In this document: positions 29,997 through 40,413 of the stretch, one piece after another
Layout: the number at the start of each line of letters is the position of its first letter
Position numbering within the stretch: position 1 is the stretch's first letter
NCBI GenBank assembly: GCA_003427395.1
Contig: BFEA01000020.1
Location: forward strand, 5,609,119 to 5,650,426
Reading direction: 5' to 3'
Source: Chara braunii
Taxonomy: Eukaryota > Streptophyta > Charophyceae > Charales > Characeae
Length of the DNA stretch: 41,308 nucleotides
The notes under the pieces: generated by a model
Told to the model about the DNA's origin: nothing
Seen by the model: only the letters and a program-made list of their open reading frames with translations
The model's database searches: none
Position numbers and translations under genes: made by a program

Positions 29997-32230
29997 CTTG
30001 ACAATTATTACCGCTTGTTCTTATTAGATTGCCAACAAAATCAGATATATGCATGTGAACCTCGTGCCTAGCCTGAGCCAAGGTCGACTTCGCGCACGCT
30101 GGCTGAGAGCAAGTCCCAGTGCACGCAGGGTCATCTAGGCAGAGGGGCATTAAAATTAAATGAGAAGGTAGAAAAACGAAAAATAAGGAAGGAAGCAGAA
30201 AAGAGAATGAAGAAGGAGATAAGGAGAAAGGATGAGGAGAATGAGAAAGAAATAAAGAGAATACGAAATAAGAAGACAGGCTAAGTCATTTCTCATTTGC
30301 ATCGTATACACCCTTGTTTTTGCTCACCCTCTGCTGCTTTATAGTTGATTGATGTGTGTATGTAGGACGGGTGATAGGATAAGGCTCCAGGGTGAGGAAC
30401 ATCCTATTACTCGCCTCTACCTTTATACATATCTTAGATTGTTAGGTTGACAGACTAAAAGTGGGGTACTCCTGTGCGGGTCATCCCATGGTCTGTTAAA
30501 GTCTAAATCAGTTAGACTAAAACAAATGGTAGGATACTCATGTCTGAGTCATCCTACTGCTCGATTGAATCCATACGGACTAGTAAGTATGAGATGAATG
30601 TTCCAGTGAGGGTCTTCTTACTTCATACTTACATTTGATCGGACTATATTATAGTCCTCCGTTAGAATTGAAGTTCATATTGTTGAACTTCATGTAGGGC
30701 CATGTCGATAGTGAGGGAGGTGTTGAGACTTTGTTAACCTGTGTATAATTGCAGGTCATCTTAATCAAGAGGACTTATTATGAGTCTAATGTAAGACTAC
30801 ATGATGTTGCCATATGGTATCAGGTTGGTTTGCCAACTCAACCCTCACTCACCTTCTACACCCACATTTTGCATCAACCTTCGCACTAAATGACATTTCT
30901 GATTTTCAGGTCATTGCCGAAAAGGGTTTCTATTTGGTCAAAAAAGGTCCTTGAATGACTGAGTCGAAAAAGGAATGTCCGACAAAGAGGTTTCAAAGCA
31001 TGAGTGTAGTGTACGTGAAAGTGAATGAATGGTTGACTCTGTTAGGATTGTGAAATGCTTTTGTTTTGTCTATAGGTCAGTAAAACGACCAACCGCGTGT
31101 TATTCACGCAACTCGCATTGCCAAACTTATGGTCACTTGAGCCTGGACTCAGACATTTCGTCGACATCTAACCTTTGAATATTTGGTTTTGATTTTCCGA
31201 CTCTACTCCTTCTTGATGCTAAATAGATTAGGATAATTGGCGAGGCCATAGAGCCTCATTCATGTCGTTTAGTATGAAATGTCATGAGCCTACGTTTTTT
31301 ATGCATGTTTTGAAAGGCCCTAAGCCTGTTTTTATTTGTGATGTTTGTTTGAAAGGTCAAGAGTCTTTGTTGTTTCTCTTTTAAAAGTCAAAGCTCTGTT
31401 CATTATGATGTTCGCCTCTGTTTGTATAAAAATGTAAAAAGTCTTTTCCTTGCTGTTAACTCTAAACTTTTTCAAATGTATTCAGTATGTTTGTATCGAT
31501 TTGGAATAATTTTATACAACATAAATAATTTATGGGTTAAGTGCAAATAGATTAGAATTTAGTATGCTCGAAATATCGTCAATCGAGTCGACCTGAATTG
31601 TAAGTCGGTCCAGGAGATCAGCGTCCTGATACCCGACACGAAAACGGTTCAGTCTTAGGCGTTCAACCGCGCGTATACCTATGCTACGGCGATCGAATAA
31701 ACGCCCTTGGTGGACTAACCTCTGCGATTGAAAGTAAAAACCTTTGTACGTACGTGAGTTGGTAGCTCAGCAGGGATACACCTACCTAAGGGTGGTGACA
31801 ACCCTTTGGGTAAAGGTGAGTTGTACCTCGCGGAGCTCGGTCCTGTCGTAGGGAGCCACAAGAGGTATAGCTGGCACGCACGGTCGGAGTGGTATCTCCA
31901 GCTGACTCAAAAAACAATATCTTAATCCTACGTGACACGACCGTGAGGTCCTACACTCGCCGCAGGGTGTGGGACTGTCATGCTCAACTGGTGGCGCCGT
32001 TGTCGGGAATCTCGCTTTCCAGTCGAGATACTCAGAGAATGAACTCGGGTTTGGTAAGACGATGATCACAGCAAAACGACAATCTTTAAATAAACTTGTA
32101 TAACTTATGATTTATGAGTTGAACTTATTTTGGTTAGATATCAAGAAGTTACGTGCAGAAGTGTGAAGTCATGCAGACAATGCGAATTGATATCACATTG
32201 CTAGGGACTTCAGCTACCTTCCAACCTACG
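29997..32230. repeat. Gene-poor stretch with diverged tandem repeats
   Basis: No frame with recognisable content. At 30450-30560, GGGTACTCCTGTGCGGGTCA and GGATACTCATGTCTGAGTCA mark two diverged units of about 75 bp; a third trace lies near 30390. At about 31300-31420, AAAGGCCCTAAGCC, AAAGGTCAAGAGTC and AAAAGTCAAAGCTC mark diverged units of 30-50 bp. A tRNA-like GTTGGTAGCTCAGCAGGGAT at about 31749 is too weak to call. Confidence 0.5.
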
Positions 32231-32562
32231 TAGCACCGTGTTCACGTTCGGAGGCGAACACGAACATGTTTGCCCGAACGTGAACAAGCGCCAAAACCCC
32301 CCCAAACGCAAAAAAAAAAAAAAAAAAAAAAAGTTATCAACTTCTCAGAAAAATCTAAAAAAAAATATATGTTATGTACAATAACAATACAAGCAACTTT
32401 TGTTGTGGAGTCATGTTCAAATTCGTAGCCAATCATGAGTTAAACATCAAAAACCAAAACTTTTTTTTTTTTTTTTTTTCGGAAAAAGAATTATGTTCGC
32501 CCGAACATGTTCGCGAGCTGTTCGCGTGAACGTGAAGGGACGCGAACACGTTCGCCGTGCTA
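32231..32562. mobile_element. 332-bp MITE X2 with GCGAAC-rich ends, same core as MITE X1
   Basis: Ends TAGCACCGTGTTC (left) and, inverted, TAGCACGGCGAACGTGTTC (right). Each end holds many GCGAAC/GTTCGC-like words in both orientations. The AT-rich core includes a poly(A) at 32310-32332, a poly(T) at 32461-32479, and the block CAACTTTTGTTGTGG followed by GTCATGTTCAAA, which matches CAACTTTTGCCTTGTGG / GTCATATCCAAA in MITE X1. No coding capacity. Confidence 0.65.
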
Positions 32563-32835
32563 TTCAGCTTTCTACGTCCTTCAAGACAAAACTAGGTTAT
32601 AGGATGATTAAAAGTCTATATAAAAAATGACAAGCTAGTAAATAAGATGGTTGTACATGGCAGTTAAAAGTTAGGTTAGTGTGCGAATTGAGGGAGATGT
32701 CTATGTGTGTTAGATTCTTCCTTCAATTTACGTACTCAGAACATTTGTCTGTTTAACGGCATCTGTCGACTTAGGTTGTTGGGAGGTTAGCGACTTCATT
32801 GACTCTCTTAAACTCTCAAGGGACAAAATGAGATA

Positions 32836-32944
32836 GATGCATGACTAACTATTCCATTTATTAGTAACTAATGTACACTAACTTATGTCAGATGCGTAAC
32901 TAACTATTCCATTTAATTTTAGCAAGTGTATACTGACATAGTCA
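32836..32944. repeat. Tandem duplication, unit about 55 bp
   Basis: GATGCATGACTAACTATTCC (32836) recurs as GATGCGTAACTAACTATTCC (32891), and both units end in a TGTA-ACTNAC/TGTATACTGACA-like block. Diverged but clear. Confidence 0.8.
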
Positions 32945-33561
32945 ACCTTAGTTTCGCACTGCTTTCCTTGTCTATATTTGTATAGTTAGATATAAGTTGT
33001 AGTGTTATAGCAGACCTTCAATCCTTGTCTAGTTGAACTATCTATTCAATTCATTTGCTTACTACCTTACAGAGTATAAAACCCTCTACATCTTTGGTTT
33101 GTGTCGATAGTAGGGGCAATAAGGTAGCATTACACTGTAAAGCTCATGAGTCCTAGTGAATAAGTTTTTCGCTCTTGGTTCATTATAAGGGATAGATACG
33201 AGTAACTTAACTATCTTCCTCTTGAACTTTTTCTCACACGAAATAAAGAACACTCGGTCATATGCTTATTTTTACGCTCTTATGCCTTATAACCTAATAT
33301 GATCTGCTAGTGGAAGGCGGGTTAATAGTAAGAAGTGAAGTTGAGAATGCAAGGATGAAAAGGGGAACCCGAAGGAAAGGATGACATGATAGTCATCAAA
33401 AACATGATATTAGAAACGTCATGAATGCGAGCTGGTTAGTATTCCTCTATGCATATTAAATAATTTTGTTCAAACACATCATGCGATTTCTGTATCTACA
33501 TCTACATCCACCTTTGTTTAAATTCTCGATTGAACTTTCGCGTGAGCGGTAAGTTATTATT
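32945..33561. other. Unassigned sequence
   Basis: AT-rich, no gene or repeat that I recognise. It ends where the LINE ORF1 fragment's stop begins. Confidence 0.35.
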
Positions 33562-34650
33562 CTATATTCCCCCTAGACTCTGTTTCCCTTCCTTCGTCAG
33601 GATTGCCACACCCTCGTCATGATCCTCAAGGCTCTGTCTCACTTCCCCTGCTGACGATGCAGGGGGATTCCCTTCCTTAATCTGCTGGGTTTGTCTCCCT
33701 TTCCTTGCTAGTGCAGCAGGAGAGGGGGGGGAGTCCTGTATGGTCCGCATATTCTTTTTTAGAGGGGGGGAGGAGGTCCCGTCTGCCCGCCCGTCAGCTT
33801 GCCTTCCCGAAGAGGCAGCCTGCAGGAGCGGATGATAGGCCGCCGATGTTTGTGGAGGGGTCCAAGTGTTTGGGGGGCGTGTTTTCCAGCATGGTTGCCC
33901 TTGACCTTCCCAGGTCCATCCCCTCGCCCTTCCTTCCTTTTCTTCTAAAAATACCCACCCCTCATGACTTGTGACTACCGTTCGCCATTTTGTTTCTGAG
34001 AAGGTGTCTCGTTGCAACCGGGCAGTGGTCCTCTTCTGCCTAAGCGGGTGATGTGGACAAGCGGTACCAATGTAGAGATGATCGTACGCTCGACACTTAA
34101 AACACCACGGCCTTAGTTTTTGAGTTGTGTGCACTTGATATACTTTGCCTCCCACTCGAAAGGGAATGATGTCGTCAAGGGAGAAGGGTTGGTCCTGGCG
34201 CAGATCAAGGGCCAACATCACATAGTCGTCCCTCTTGGCCACGTAAGCCAGGAGGGGGTCGATGAAATCCACAATGTTGTCATGAATGAATGTGGCCTGT
34301 ATCTCCACCGGTATACGCCGTAATTCCACCCAAACTGTCCTTTGTCCATTGTCTGTTCGGTGTGTGGTCAACACCACCCCTGCTCCTATCGCCTCCCGCA
34401 TTTCTATCTCCTTGCCTGACGTACCCTGTGCTTCCTTTTCCTCCACCACTGTCCTTTGTCCACTGTCTGTTCGGTGTGTGGCACTTGCCTCTTTGCTTCG
34501 CCCCACCTCTTTACCCCCAACTCGTTCATATGGGTTGTGCCGCATCACGCCCTGATAGAAGAGTAGAGGTGTCGTCCCTCTTGCCCGTCTCAAGGTCATT
34601 CTCACCCCTCCCATCTCTCTGGTTTTTCTCAGGGCCGCTGTGTGAAGCAC
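33562..34650 (-). pseudogene. LINE ORF1 fragment: gag-like protein with CCHC zinc knuckle
   Basis: An open minus-strand frame of 362 codons. About residues 110-190 read VWVELRRIPVEIQATFIHDN and then DYVMLALDLRQDQPFSLDD, the pattern of the DUF4283-like gag domain of plant L1 ORF1. This is followed by WCFKCRAYDHLYIGTACP (about 34105-34050), a knuckle C-x2-C-x4-H-x6-C with two extra residues before the last cysteine. Its continuation (HEGWVFLEE, TWEGQG) aligns with LINE A ORF1. The C-terminus is proline- and charge-rich, as in such proteins. No ORF2 follows at lower coordinates, so this is an isolated fragment. The open frame is preserved, suggesting recent origin. An in-frame duplication is noted separately. 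Confidence 0.7.
34334..34481 (-). repeat. In-frame direct repeat inside the LINE ORF1 fragment
   Basis: A 34-bp block (34334-34367) beginning ACTGTCCTTTGTCCATTGTC recurs at 34448-34481 with one substitution. The period is 114 bp, exactly 38 codons, so THRTD-GQRTV appears twice in the protein. Confidence 0.85.
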
Positions 34651-35569
34651 CTATGTGATATTTGTGTTTTGTTTGTTTTTTATTTTTTATTATTATTATT
34701 TTTACCTGGGGACGTAGCCGTCTTTTTACTGCTGAATTTCGAATTCCCTCTAAACTCTGTCAAAGATGGAAAGAAAAACCTTGTGATACTCCCCTCATCA
34801 CCCTCTCGTGAAACTTTGCCTTTCTCGTTTTCCTTCTCTTTTTTGAATTTCTTTAAATTTCATCCACCGTAGACTTTCTGTATGCCTAAATGCAAAAGAA
34901 AGCTCAGTGGCTTTCCCCAGCGCCCCCCCCAGCCCTATTTTCCACTACCCACTTATGCCCCTCCCACTACAGTTTCTTCTTCCTTTTGGTCGATCTCCCC
35001 TTTTTTAGAAGTTCTCACAAAAGAAAATGACGTGCCATTCCTCAGTCTATCATGTCTTATTGTTTTCCTTTTTTAGCTTTCTTTAAGTCCTTTTGCTAAA
35101 TTTCTTTAAATTTCCTTATGTGTAATTCAGGACTGGTTGGGAGAAAACAAAGGAGACTCCGGATCAGGAGGTACAGGTTGACGGGGCAAGGAGGGTGAAG
35201 CGATTACCCCTGTCGTCCAAAGCAGACCTCGTTGTTCTCTAGTGGCTTCGTGCGCCCTCTTTAATGATTTCCCCCCTCCTCACCCGTTGATGATGTGGCA
35301 GTCCTCACTGCCTCAATCTTCCTTGTTGTCGAGGTAGATCACGTATAATCTTTTCCCACCTCTCTCGTTGATGATCTGGCAGTCCTCACTCCCCTGTCGT
35401 TGAAACAGGCTACGTTATTCCCCCGTAGCTTCGTACTCCTCACTACTTGATCTTCCTTATTGTTGAAATAGATCACATATGATCTTTATGGCGTCGCGTC
35501 AACCCGTAACGCGTCGTTAGCTAGCGCTCGGCTGACCTTCATGCGCGCTATCTATCTCATCCTCTCGCC
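34651..35569. repeat. T-rich unassigned DNA with diverged direct repeats
   Basis: 34651-35180 is pyrimidine-rich without a supported gene. In 35200-35490, GTTGATGATGTGGCAGTCCT (35287) and GTTGATGATCTGGCAGTCCT (35366) repeat, and AATCTTCCTTGTTGTCGAGG followed by TAGATCACGTAT (35318) recurs diverged at about 35450. These are diverged direct repeats of 80-130 bp spacing. Confidence 0.5.
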
Positions 35570-35574
35570 GATTC

Positions 35575-36047
35575 ACCTCCCTACAGTGGCAGATAGCTCA
35601 TCGTTGCTTGCCGACCGATGACTGGTTGACAGACCGCACTAACCTAAAACAAAGAGGCCTGCTACTTCCATGGTGCCAGCGGTGCCAAAGTTTATTCCCT
35701 TCCCATGAGAAGGTGGAGACCATTGAACACATTTTCATGCAATGCCCGATCGCCCAATTCACATGTGGACGGTGGGACCGCATATGGCGAAAAATGGAAA
35801 TAGACATCCCCTGGCCTTGGTCATGGCAAGCCATATTGGTTGGGCACTGGCCGTTGGCAGGAGCAACCACGACCTTCGTAGAGAACATGTACAGACTGGG
35901 AAGGAGGGAGGGGATATGGGCACTCTGGTGGCAGAGGTGTACTCTGGCCATGGAGAAGGTGAGAGTAGAGGGGCTAGAGATCACAGAACAAATTCAGCTG
36001 CAGGTACATCTTCAACTCACACAAAGATGGTTGGGCATAAATCACAA
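35575..36047 (+). pseudogene. LINE D zf-RVT domain fragment
   Basis: The open frame reads SLQWQIAHRCLPTDDWLTDR, then PWCQRCQSLFP, then VETIEHIFMQCP. The paired C-x2-C and H-x4-C zinc ligands are intact. Further on are DIPWPWSWQAILVGH and ALWWQRCTLAMEKVR, parallel to PDQPWPWGWRAILLGH and VLWWQRCAMTMEGVR in LINE B. It ends at a TAG shortly before the tRNA-headed insertion. Closer to LINE B than to LINE A. No catalytic domain is present. Confidence 0.85.
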
Positions 36048-36083
36048 CTAGACCTATTCAGACAAGTTGTTGATGTTCAGTTG

Positions 36084-37240
36084 ATGTAGCTTAGTGGTTA
36101 GAGCACCGGTTGGAAATACGCATTGTGGTATGAGGTTGCGGGCGCAAAACTCAATTGCAGCCTCGCGCATGGACACCGGCAGGGCGTTAGAATGACGCAC
36201 GGCTGGATACACACCCCCTTGGGCTGACGCAGGTAAGCTATTATAGACACTGTGTGCGCACCACCCAAAGGGTAGTCCATGATGCTATGTGTCGGATTCT
36301 ACCTATGCGAGTTTACTGGAGGACATTGGCTACTGGTTGCTCTGATGATCTTCCCCATCATCTATCATACATGGTAGGCTATTCTAGTTACATTATGATA
36401 CAACGTATTATAGGTTCAAGTCTGGCATAACTGTTACTCACATATATACTTACAGTGTCACACGGGTCTTGGTACCTATGCTGCCTATGGGCACACCTAT
36501 ATTTCGCCTTAGGGCGTAAACCCGTGGCCTAGGGGCAAATTGCACAGCCTACGGCCACTGATATATACTGCTTACACACAGACATATGTTACGACACAGA
36601 TAGACACACTGACATACTAGTTGAGTTGGGTGGGGAAGACCAATCTCTGTCATGGGTTCGTCATGGGTTCAGTCCCGGCTACGGGGAGTCTACTCTGGTC
36701 CATGTGAATACTTGGCTGCGATTCGGTTCGTCGGTATGGACTGATAGTGATACCGATTGTGCCTGACGTCCGAAGTCCTTGAGTAACAAGACTTGCGCGA
36801 TTAGGCGTCCACTTGGGCTGGGTAGGGGTAGTTGTCCTGTCCAGGTGCCTATAACTACTGTTTGGTCTACGTCGTCCTTTGAGGAATAGGGTGATTGTCC
36901 TGGGTGCTTGTACCACTGAGGTAGGATAGTAGTATAGGGGGTGCGTTAGGAGAATTGAAGTGAGGTAGGGTAGGGAGGTATTCCTGCCGTCGCGCATCAG
37001 GGTGCCCACTAGCTGGTTGAGCTGGAATAGTACCAGGAAGGTGTCCCCTCCGATATCAGAATACCTCCCCACGAGAACTTCAGATTCAGTTGCCGGGAAT
37101 AATACTGGGTAGGTTACCTACTGGGAAGTCTCCCTCCGCCTCTCCTATGACAGTACCCACCTGGGTCGATACACGACCTCTATGACAACCTGGGCTTTAA
37201 AAAATAATAAAAAATAATAAAATAAATAAATAAATAAAAA
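36084..37240 (+). mobile_element. tRNA-headed element inserted in LINE D
   Basis: It begins with a tRNA-like A-box, GTAGCTTAGTGGTTAGAGCA (36087-36106), and a weak B-box near 36137. It ends in an A-rich tract of AAATA repeats at about 37199-37240. A second tRNA-like T-arm (GGGTTCAGTCCCGGC) lies at about 36666-36680, so this may be two SINEs or a composite. The boundaries are fixed mainly by where LINE D coding stops and resumes. I could not find a target-site duplication. Middle sections have no recognisable content. Confidence 0.5.
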
Positions 37241-37242
37241 AG

Positions 37243-37410
37243 GAGACTGATTACAACATTTTGCACAGACTGGGTAGGAGGGGAGAGAGAAGGATGGATT
37301 GCAAAAGTGGAATGGAGTGGAGACAGGGGAGAGGGACATCGGGATTTGGAAGCAATGAGAGACTATCGCCTAGTTTTCAAAGACTGGACAAACATAGAAC
37401 CCTCGTAGTA
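37243..37410 (+). pseudogene. LINE D C-terminal block
   Basis: One frame reads TDWVGGEREGWIAKVEWSGD, then MRDYRLVFKDWTNIEPS and TAG. It aligns with NEWLGGPREGWVASVQWSGD and IPRDYRLTFKDWTSIDPS in LINE B. Coding resumes after the next insertion with FPGPFPPHALS at about 37698-37730, matching FPDPFPPHPFA. Confidence 0.8.
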
Positions 37411-37413
37411 CTA

Positions 37414-37663
37414 ATCGGGAATCCCTACTAATCGGGAATCCCTCGGGTAGAGAATACAATGTTTTACAGCCCTGTTGGACAAAAGATACCCTCAATGCCA
37501 CATGTATGTTTTTAAGGGACGCTGAGCCCGGTTCTCAGCAGGTGTAGCTCCCCACCAATAGATGGAGCGGCCCAACGGGGAAATCCTCAATTCTGGCGGT
37601 TCTCTCACCACCGCCGGGATAGTGGGTTTTTGAAGGGTTAACAAAAAAAAAGAAAAAAAAAAA
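37414..37663 (+). mobile_element. 250-bp retroposon with structured tail and 18-bp target-site duplication
   Basis: AGAACCCTCGTAGTACTA occurs exactly at 37396-37413 and 37664-37681. Inside is the tail motif with a changed stem: GCTGAG (37521-37526) / CTCAGC (37534-37539), then GGTG (37541-37544) / CACC (37553-37556) and GCTCC (37547-37551) / GGAGC (37564-37568), then an A-rich end (37643-37663). The first 34 bp are a 17-bp tandem repeat. The host site is inside LINE D. No coding sequence; probably a 5'-truncated member of the tail family. Confidence 0.9.
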
Positions 37664-37921
37664 AGAACCCTCGTAGTACTACGCCCTCCGTCGGACTTCC
37701 CAGGCCCCTTCCCACCTCATGCTCTTTCCCTGGCAGAGTGTCCTGAAAGTTAAAATACTTAGCCCGGTCTCCTCGACATCCACATACATCTGCATACACA
37801 CATACATATACATATTTATGTACACCTATATATGCCCACATATGGAACTCCTCCCTGGAGCCCCCGGGGAGGACTCCGCTAATGTACATAACTGTTCCTT
37901 ATTTGCTGCTCAGTTAAACCC

Positions 37922-38056
37922 CCTTTTTTTTTTACTATTCAAGTGACCGTGCATTATGTAAACGCCCGCCGATGTCTTTGCGGAAGTTTTGAACCCGCAA
38001 CCTCAGACCAGAATGCGCATTGACAACTGGTGCCCTAACCACTACTTAGCCACAGG
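37922..38056 (-). mobile_element. Short tRNA-derived SINE
   Basis: On the minus strand the head carries TGGCTAAGTAGTGGTTAGGG followed by CACC (A-box like) and GAGGTTGCGGGTTCAAAACT (B-box like). The element ends about 60 nt later in poly(A) (T run at 37922-37932 on the plus strand). The head is related to that at 36084. Length about 135 bp. Confidence 0.65.
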
Positions 38057-38169
38057 CCACTTACTCAATTCACAAACCCCAAGCCAACCCTAGACTGATC
38101 TCTTTTTTTTTCTTCTTTTTTTTAATTATGAATCTGGACAGAACGGCATTTGAAGCCATTTTTATTGTC

Positions 38170-38360
38170 ATTATAGTATGACGGGGAACGCTCCCCGCCA
38201 ATAGAAGGAGCCTCTCCCCAGGAGCATGGTCCCATTAGCAGTCGGATAGGAGTGTGGCAGATCCAGTATGACACTGAGAGGCAGCGACCTGACAGGTTCA
38301 TTACAAATTTCTGGGCTGACAGAACAGTAGAAATGCAAAAAAAAGAAAAAGAAACAGAGA
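38170..38360 (+). mobile_element. Degenerate tail-motif copy and A-rich end
   Basis: GCTCC (38190-38194) and GGAGC (38207-38211) keep the second pseudoknot stem with the conserved CCAATAGA between. The first stem has a mismatch and the upstream hairpin is lost. The following GAGCATGGTCCCATTAGCAG (from 38222) matches the 3' end of the SINE at 40925-41292. An A-rich tract lies at 38336-38356. Confidence 0.5.
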
Positions 38361-38591
38361 CCTCCCACCGGAAATCACGGCAGAGTGCTTCCCAACCATC
38401 AGATCACAAATGATCTGGTGGTGGTGGTTGCAACAACGGTGGACGAAGTAACTGCCACATTTTTCTGGAATAAACTCGACTTCTGTCAGCAGTGATCATG
38501 ACGCCGTCCATATACTCTGTGATTGAAGGACGACTCCACCCAATGAGATAATTGCAGAACAGCAAGCAAAACACTGAAAATCTTCTATCCC

Positions 38592-39802
38592 GTGGGCCTA
38601 TGGCCGACCCCACCTTCTTTCTCTATTTCATCGAAGAATGAGGAAGAGGTGCTCGGCGATATTGCTTGCGTATATTCTAAATCCTCTCTGCACAAAATAG
38701 GGAGGTGGAACAAGGAAGGGCAGTTTGGTAGGGCATATTGTTTTCCAAAGCACAAGGATACAAATCGTTGGCGGCCTATATGCCCTTCTTTTCCGGAATG
38801 CTCAGCGTCTGGTGGTAGACTTGTTTCTCGGGCAATTAATTGTATTCTGTGGCGGCTTCCGAAGAGCTCCAATCTCAGCTTGCGTTGCACTGAAGAATTG
38901 GTTGACCGAATCAAAGAAGTCGACCGACGGGTCGGTAAGAGAGAAGGTCGGGTAGGAGCGTCGTTTGACATCACGGAGATGTTCTCCAACCTTCCTCACC
39001 CTTCTATCATGAGTGCTGTTTCGTGGGCGATTTCTCAGTGGGAAAGCGATGGGTACTATGCTGCTGCATTGAAGAACAGAGGAAAGGAAGCTAAACTAAC
39101 TAAAGGGAAGAAGGAAGATGGATGGGTACATATTGATTTTTTGCAAATTTTGGCATTTGTTCAGTTCGAACTCAATAATACTTTTATTATGGCTACGAAT
39201 GTGTTGTTGCAGCAGCATGTTGGCATTCCAATGGGGAAGTCTACGAGCCCAGCATTGGCCTGTCTTTTGTGTGCATACAACGAATGATTGTTTTGTCTTC
39301 ATTGGGGAAAGATTGGAGATTGTTTTCGGGTTTTCGATTAGTGGACGACGTTTCCGTATTCATCATCTATAGGAAACAGGACCCCTGTTCACTTCGGTAT
39401 GCATTTGACATCTTGAGTAGGTTTCAATCATGCTACGATCGGAATTTGGCCCTCGAACGGACTGACAACGGGAATACATGGGACTATCTTGGTTGTGTTC
39501 TCAAGACATTCGATGGTACCAATGAGATCGTGTGTATGCGTTGTCATAAGAATCAGAGAGGACCGGTATGCGGCAAACTGACATTTCACAGTATCCAAGA
39601 TTTTTGCTCATATTCTAGCAAGCAGCAGAAGATGGCCGTGATAGGGTCCTTCCTTCATCGAGCTCGCCGTTTTGCTACAGTTCCTGGTACTGAAGTTCCA
39701 TTTTTGTTTACATTAAAGACGGAGTTGTGGCGACGCGGGTATCATGACGAATATTTTGACCAGGCATTGAGGAATTTCTCTCGGAAATTTGGGGGATTAT
39801 GA
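38592..39802 (+). pseudogene. Penelope-like element reverse transcriptase (one frameshift, 5'-truncated)
   Basis: Two overlapping frames (38592-39287 and 39269-39802) form one RT. In order: AYCFPKHKDTNRWRPICPSF (fingers, PK-HK ... RPI), FDITEMFSNLP (motif A, aspartate at 38967-38969), GIPMGKSTSPALACLLCAYN (motif B, about 39222-39280), LVDDV (motif C, about 39338-39352) and WDYLGCVLKTF (motif D). The G-MG-SP-A ... E and VDD patterns match Penelope-like RTs better than LINE, LTR or group II types. All catalytic aspartates are present. A one-base indel near 39286 separates motifs B and C. No GIY-YIG endonuclease is recognisable on either side. I see no real start codon; the N-terminus is probably lost. 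Confidence 0.65.
38598..38620 (+). repeat. Direct repeat flanking the Penelope-like RT, left copy
   Basis: 23 bp beginning CTATGGCCGACCCCACC, repeated at 40710-40732 with one substitution, about 2.1 kb apart. It overlaps the first codons of the RT frame. Penelope-like elements often have direct (pseudo-LTR) repeats, but short repeats could also be a shared MITE end. Confidence 0.6.
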
Positions 39803-40413
39803 AGTCAATGGGTGGAGGTGTTGACTGGGTGGAATCGGATGATATGAGCGGTAATATCCGTAAGTTACCTGGGATTCGAACTTGTGATGTGGGATTGTGA
39901 ATTGAACAGAGGAGCTGATGTGGAGTGTGGATTGTCTAGGGGATATTAGTGTTACAGTGACGGAATGTTATTAACATTTGAGCACGTGACTTAAGGATTA
40001 ACTAGGGGATATTAGTACTGTAGTTACCTGTGTGCAGACGAGACTTGAACCTGCGACGTGTGTTGGTGATTTAACAGATGAGCGAAATTGGGGATTTTGA
40101 ACTCGCGATGTGTCGACTCGTCTGAATTTTTAGGCATAGCAGGTGATAGAACAGTTAGTATCAGAATTGAACTCGCGCCGTTTGGTTATTGGACGAATTG
40201 TTTTAGCAATACATTGAAAGTGGATGAGTTGGCGCAATTTGAAGTTTCGAACCAGTGACCCTGTATCGGTTTTAGTTTCGGTACCACCCTAGGAATGTTA
40301 GGGTACTAACAGTAGGCCTGCCTAGACTTATCTAGATTTCTTTTCACGCGAAATATATAGGAAGTCCACTGTACCTTTTTTCATACCGACAAAGACCCCG
40401 GAAGAGGTTGGGT
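39803..40413. repeat. Array of tRNA B-box-like words downstream of the RT
   Basis: On the plus strand GATTCGAACTTGTGATGTG (about 39874), GACTTGAACCTGCGACGTG (about 40041), TTGAACTCGCGATGTG (about 40097), TTGAACTCGCGCCG (about 40167) and TTTCGAACCAGTGACC (about 40245) are all reverse complements of a pol III B-box / T-arm. A-boxes are not clear. Probably several decayed SINE heads side by side. Confidence 0.5.

Larger units (their letters stand above)
35570..37735 (+). mobile_element. LINE D: third LINE 3' fragment, split by two later insertions
   Basis: Three pieces are collinear with the end of LINE B: 35570-36050 (zf-RVT), 37243-37413 (C-terminal block) and 37682-37735 (last residues). The gaps between them are filled by a tRNA-headed element (about 36084-37240) and a 250-bp structured retroposon (37414-37663). 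Reading across the gaps restores the order of the LINE B protein. The 5' end is truncated at the same domain border (TSLQWQIAHRC) that begins the zf-RVT region in LINE B. Confidence 0.8.
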
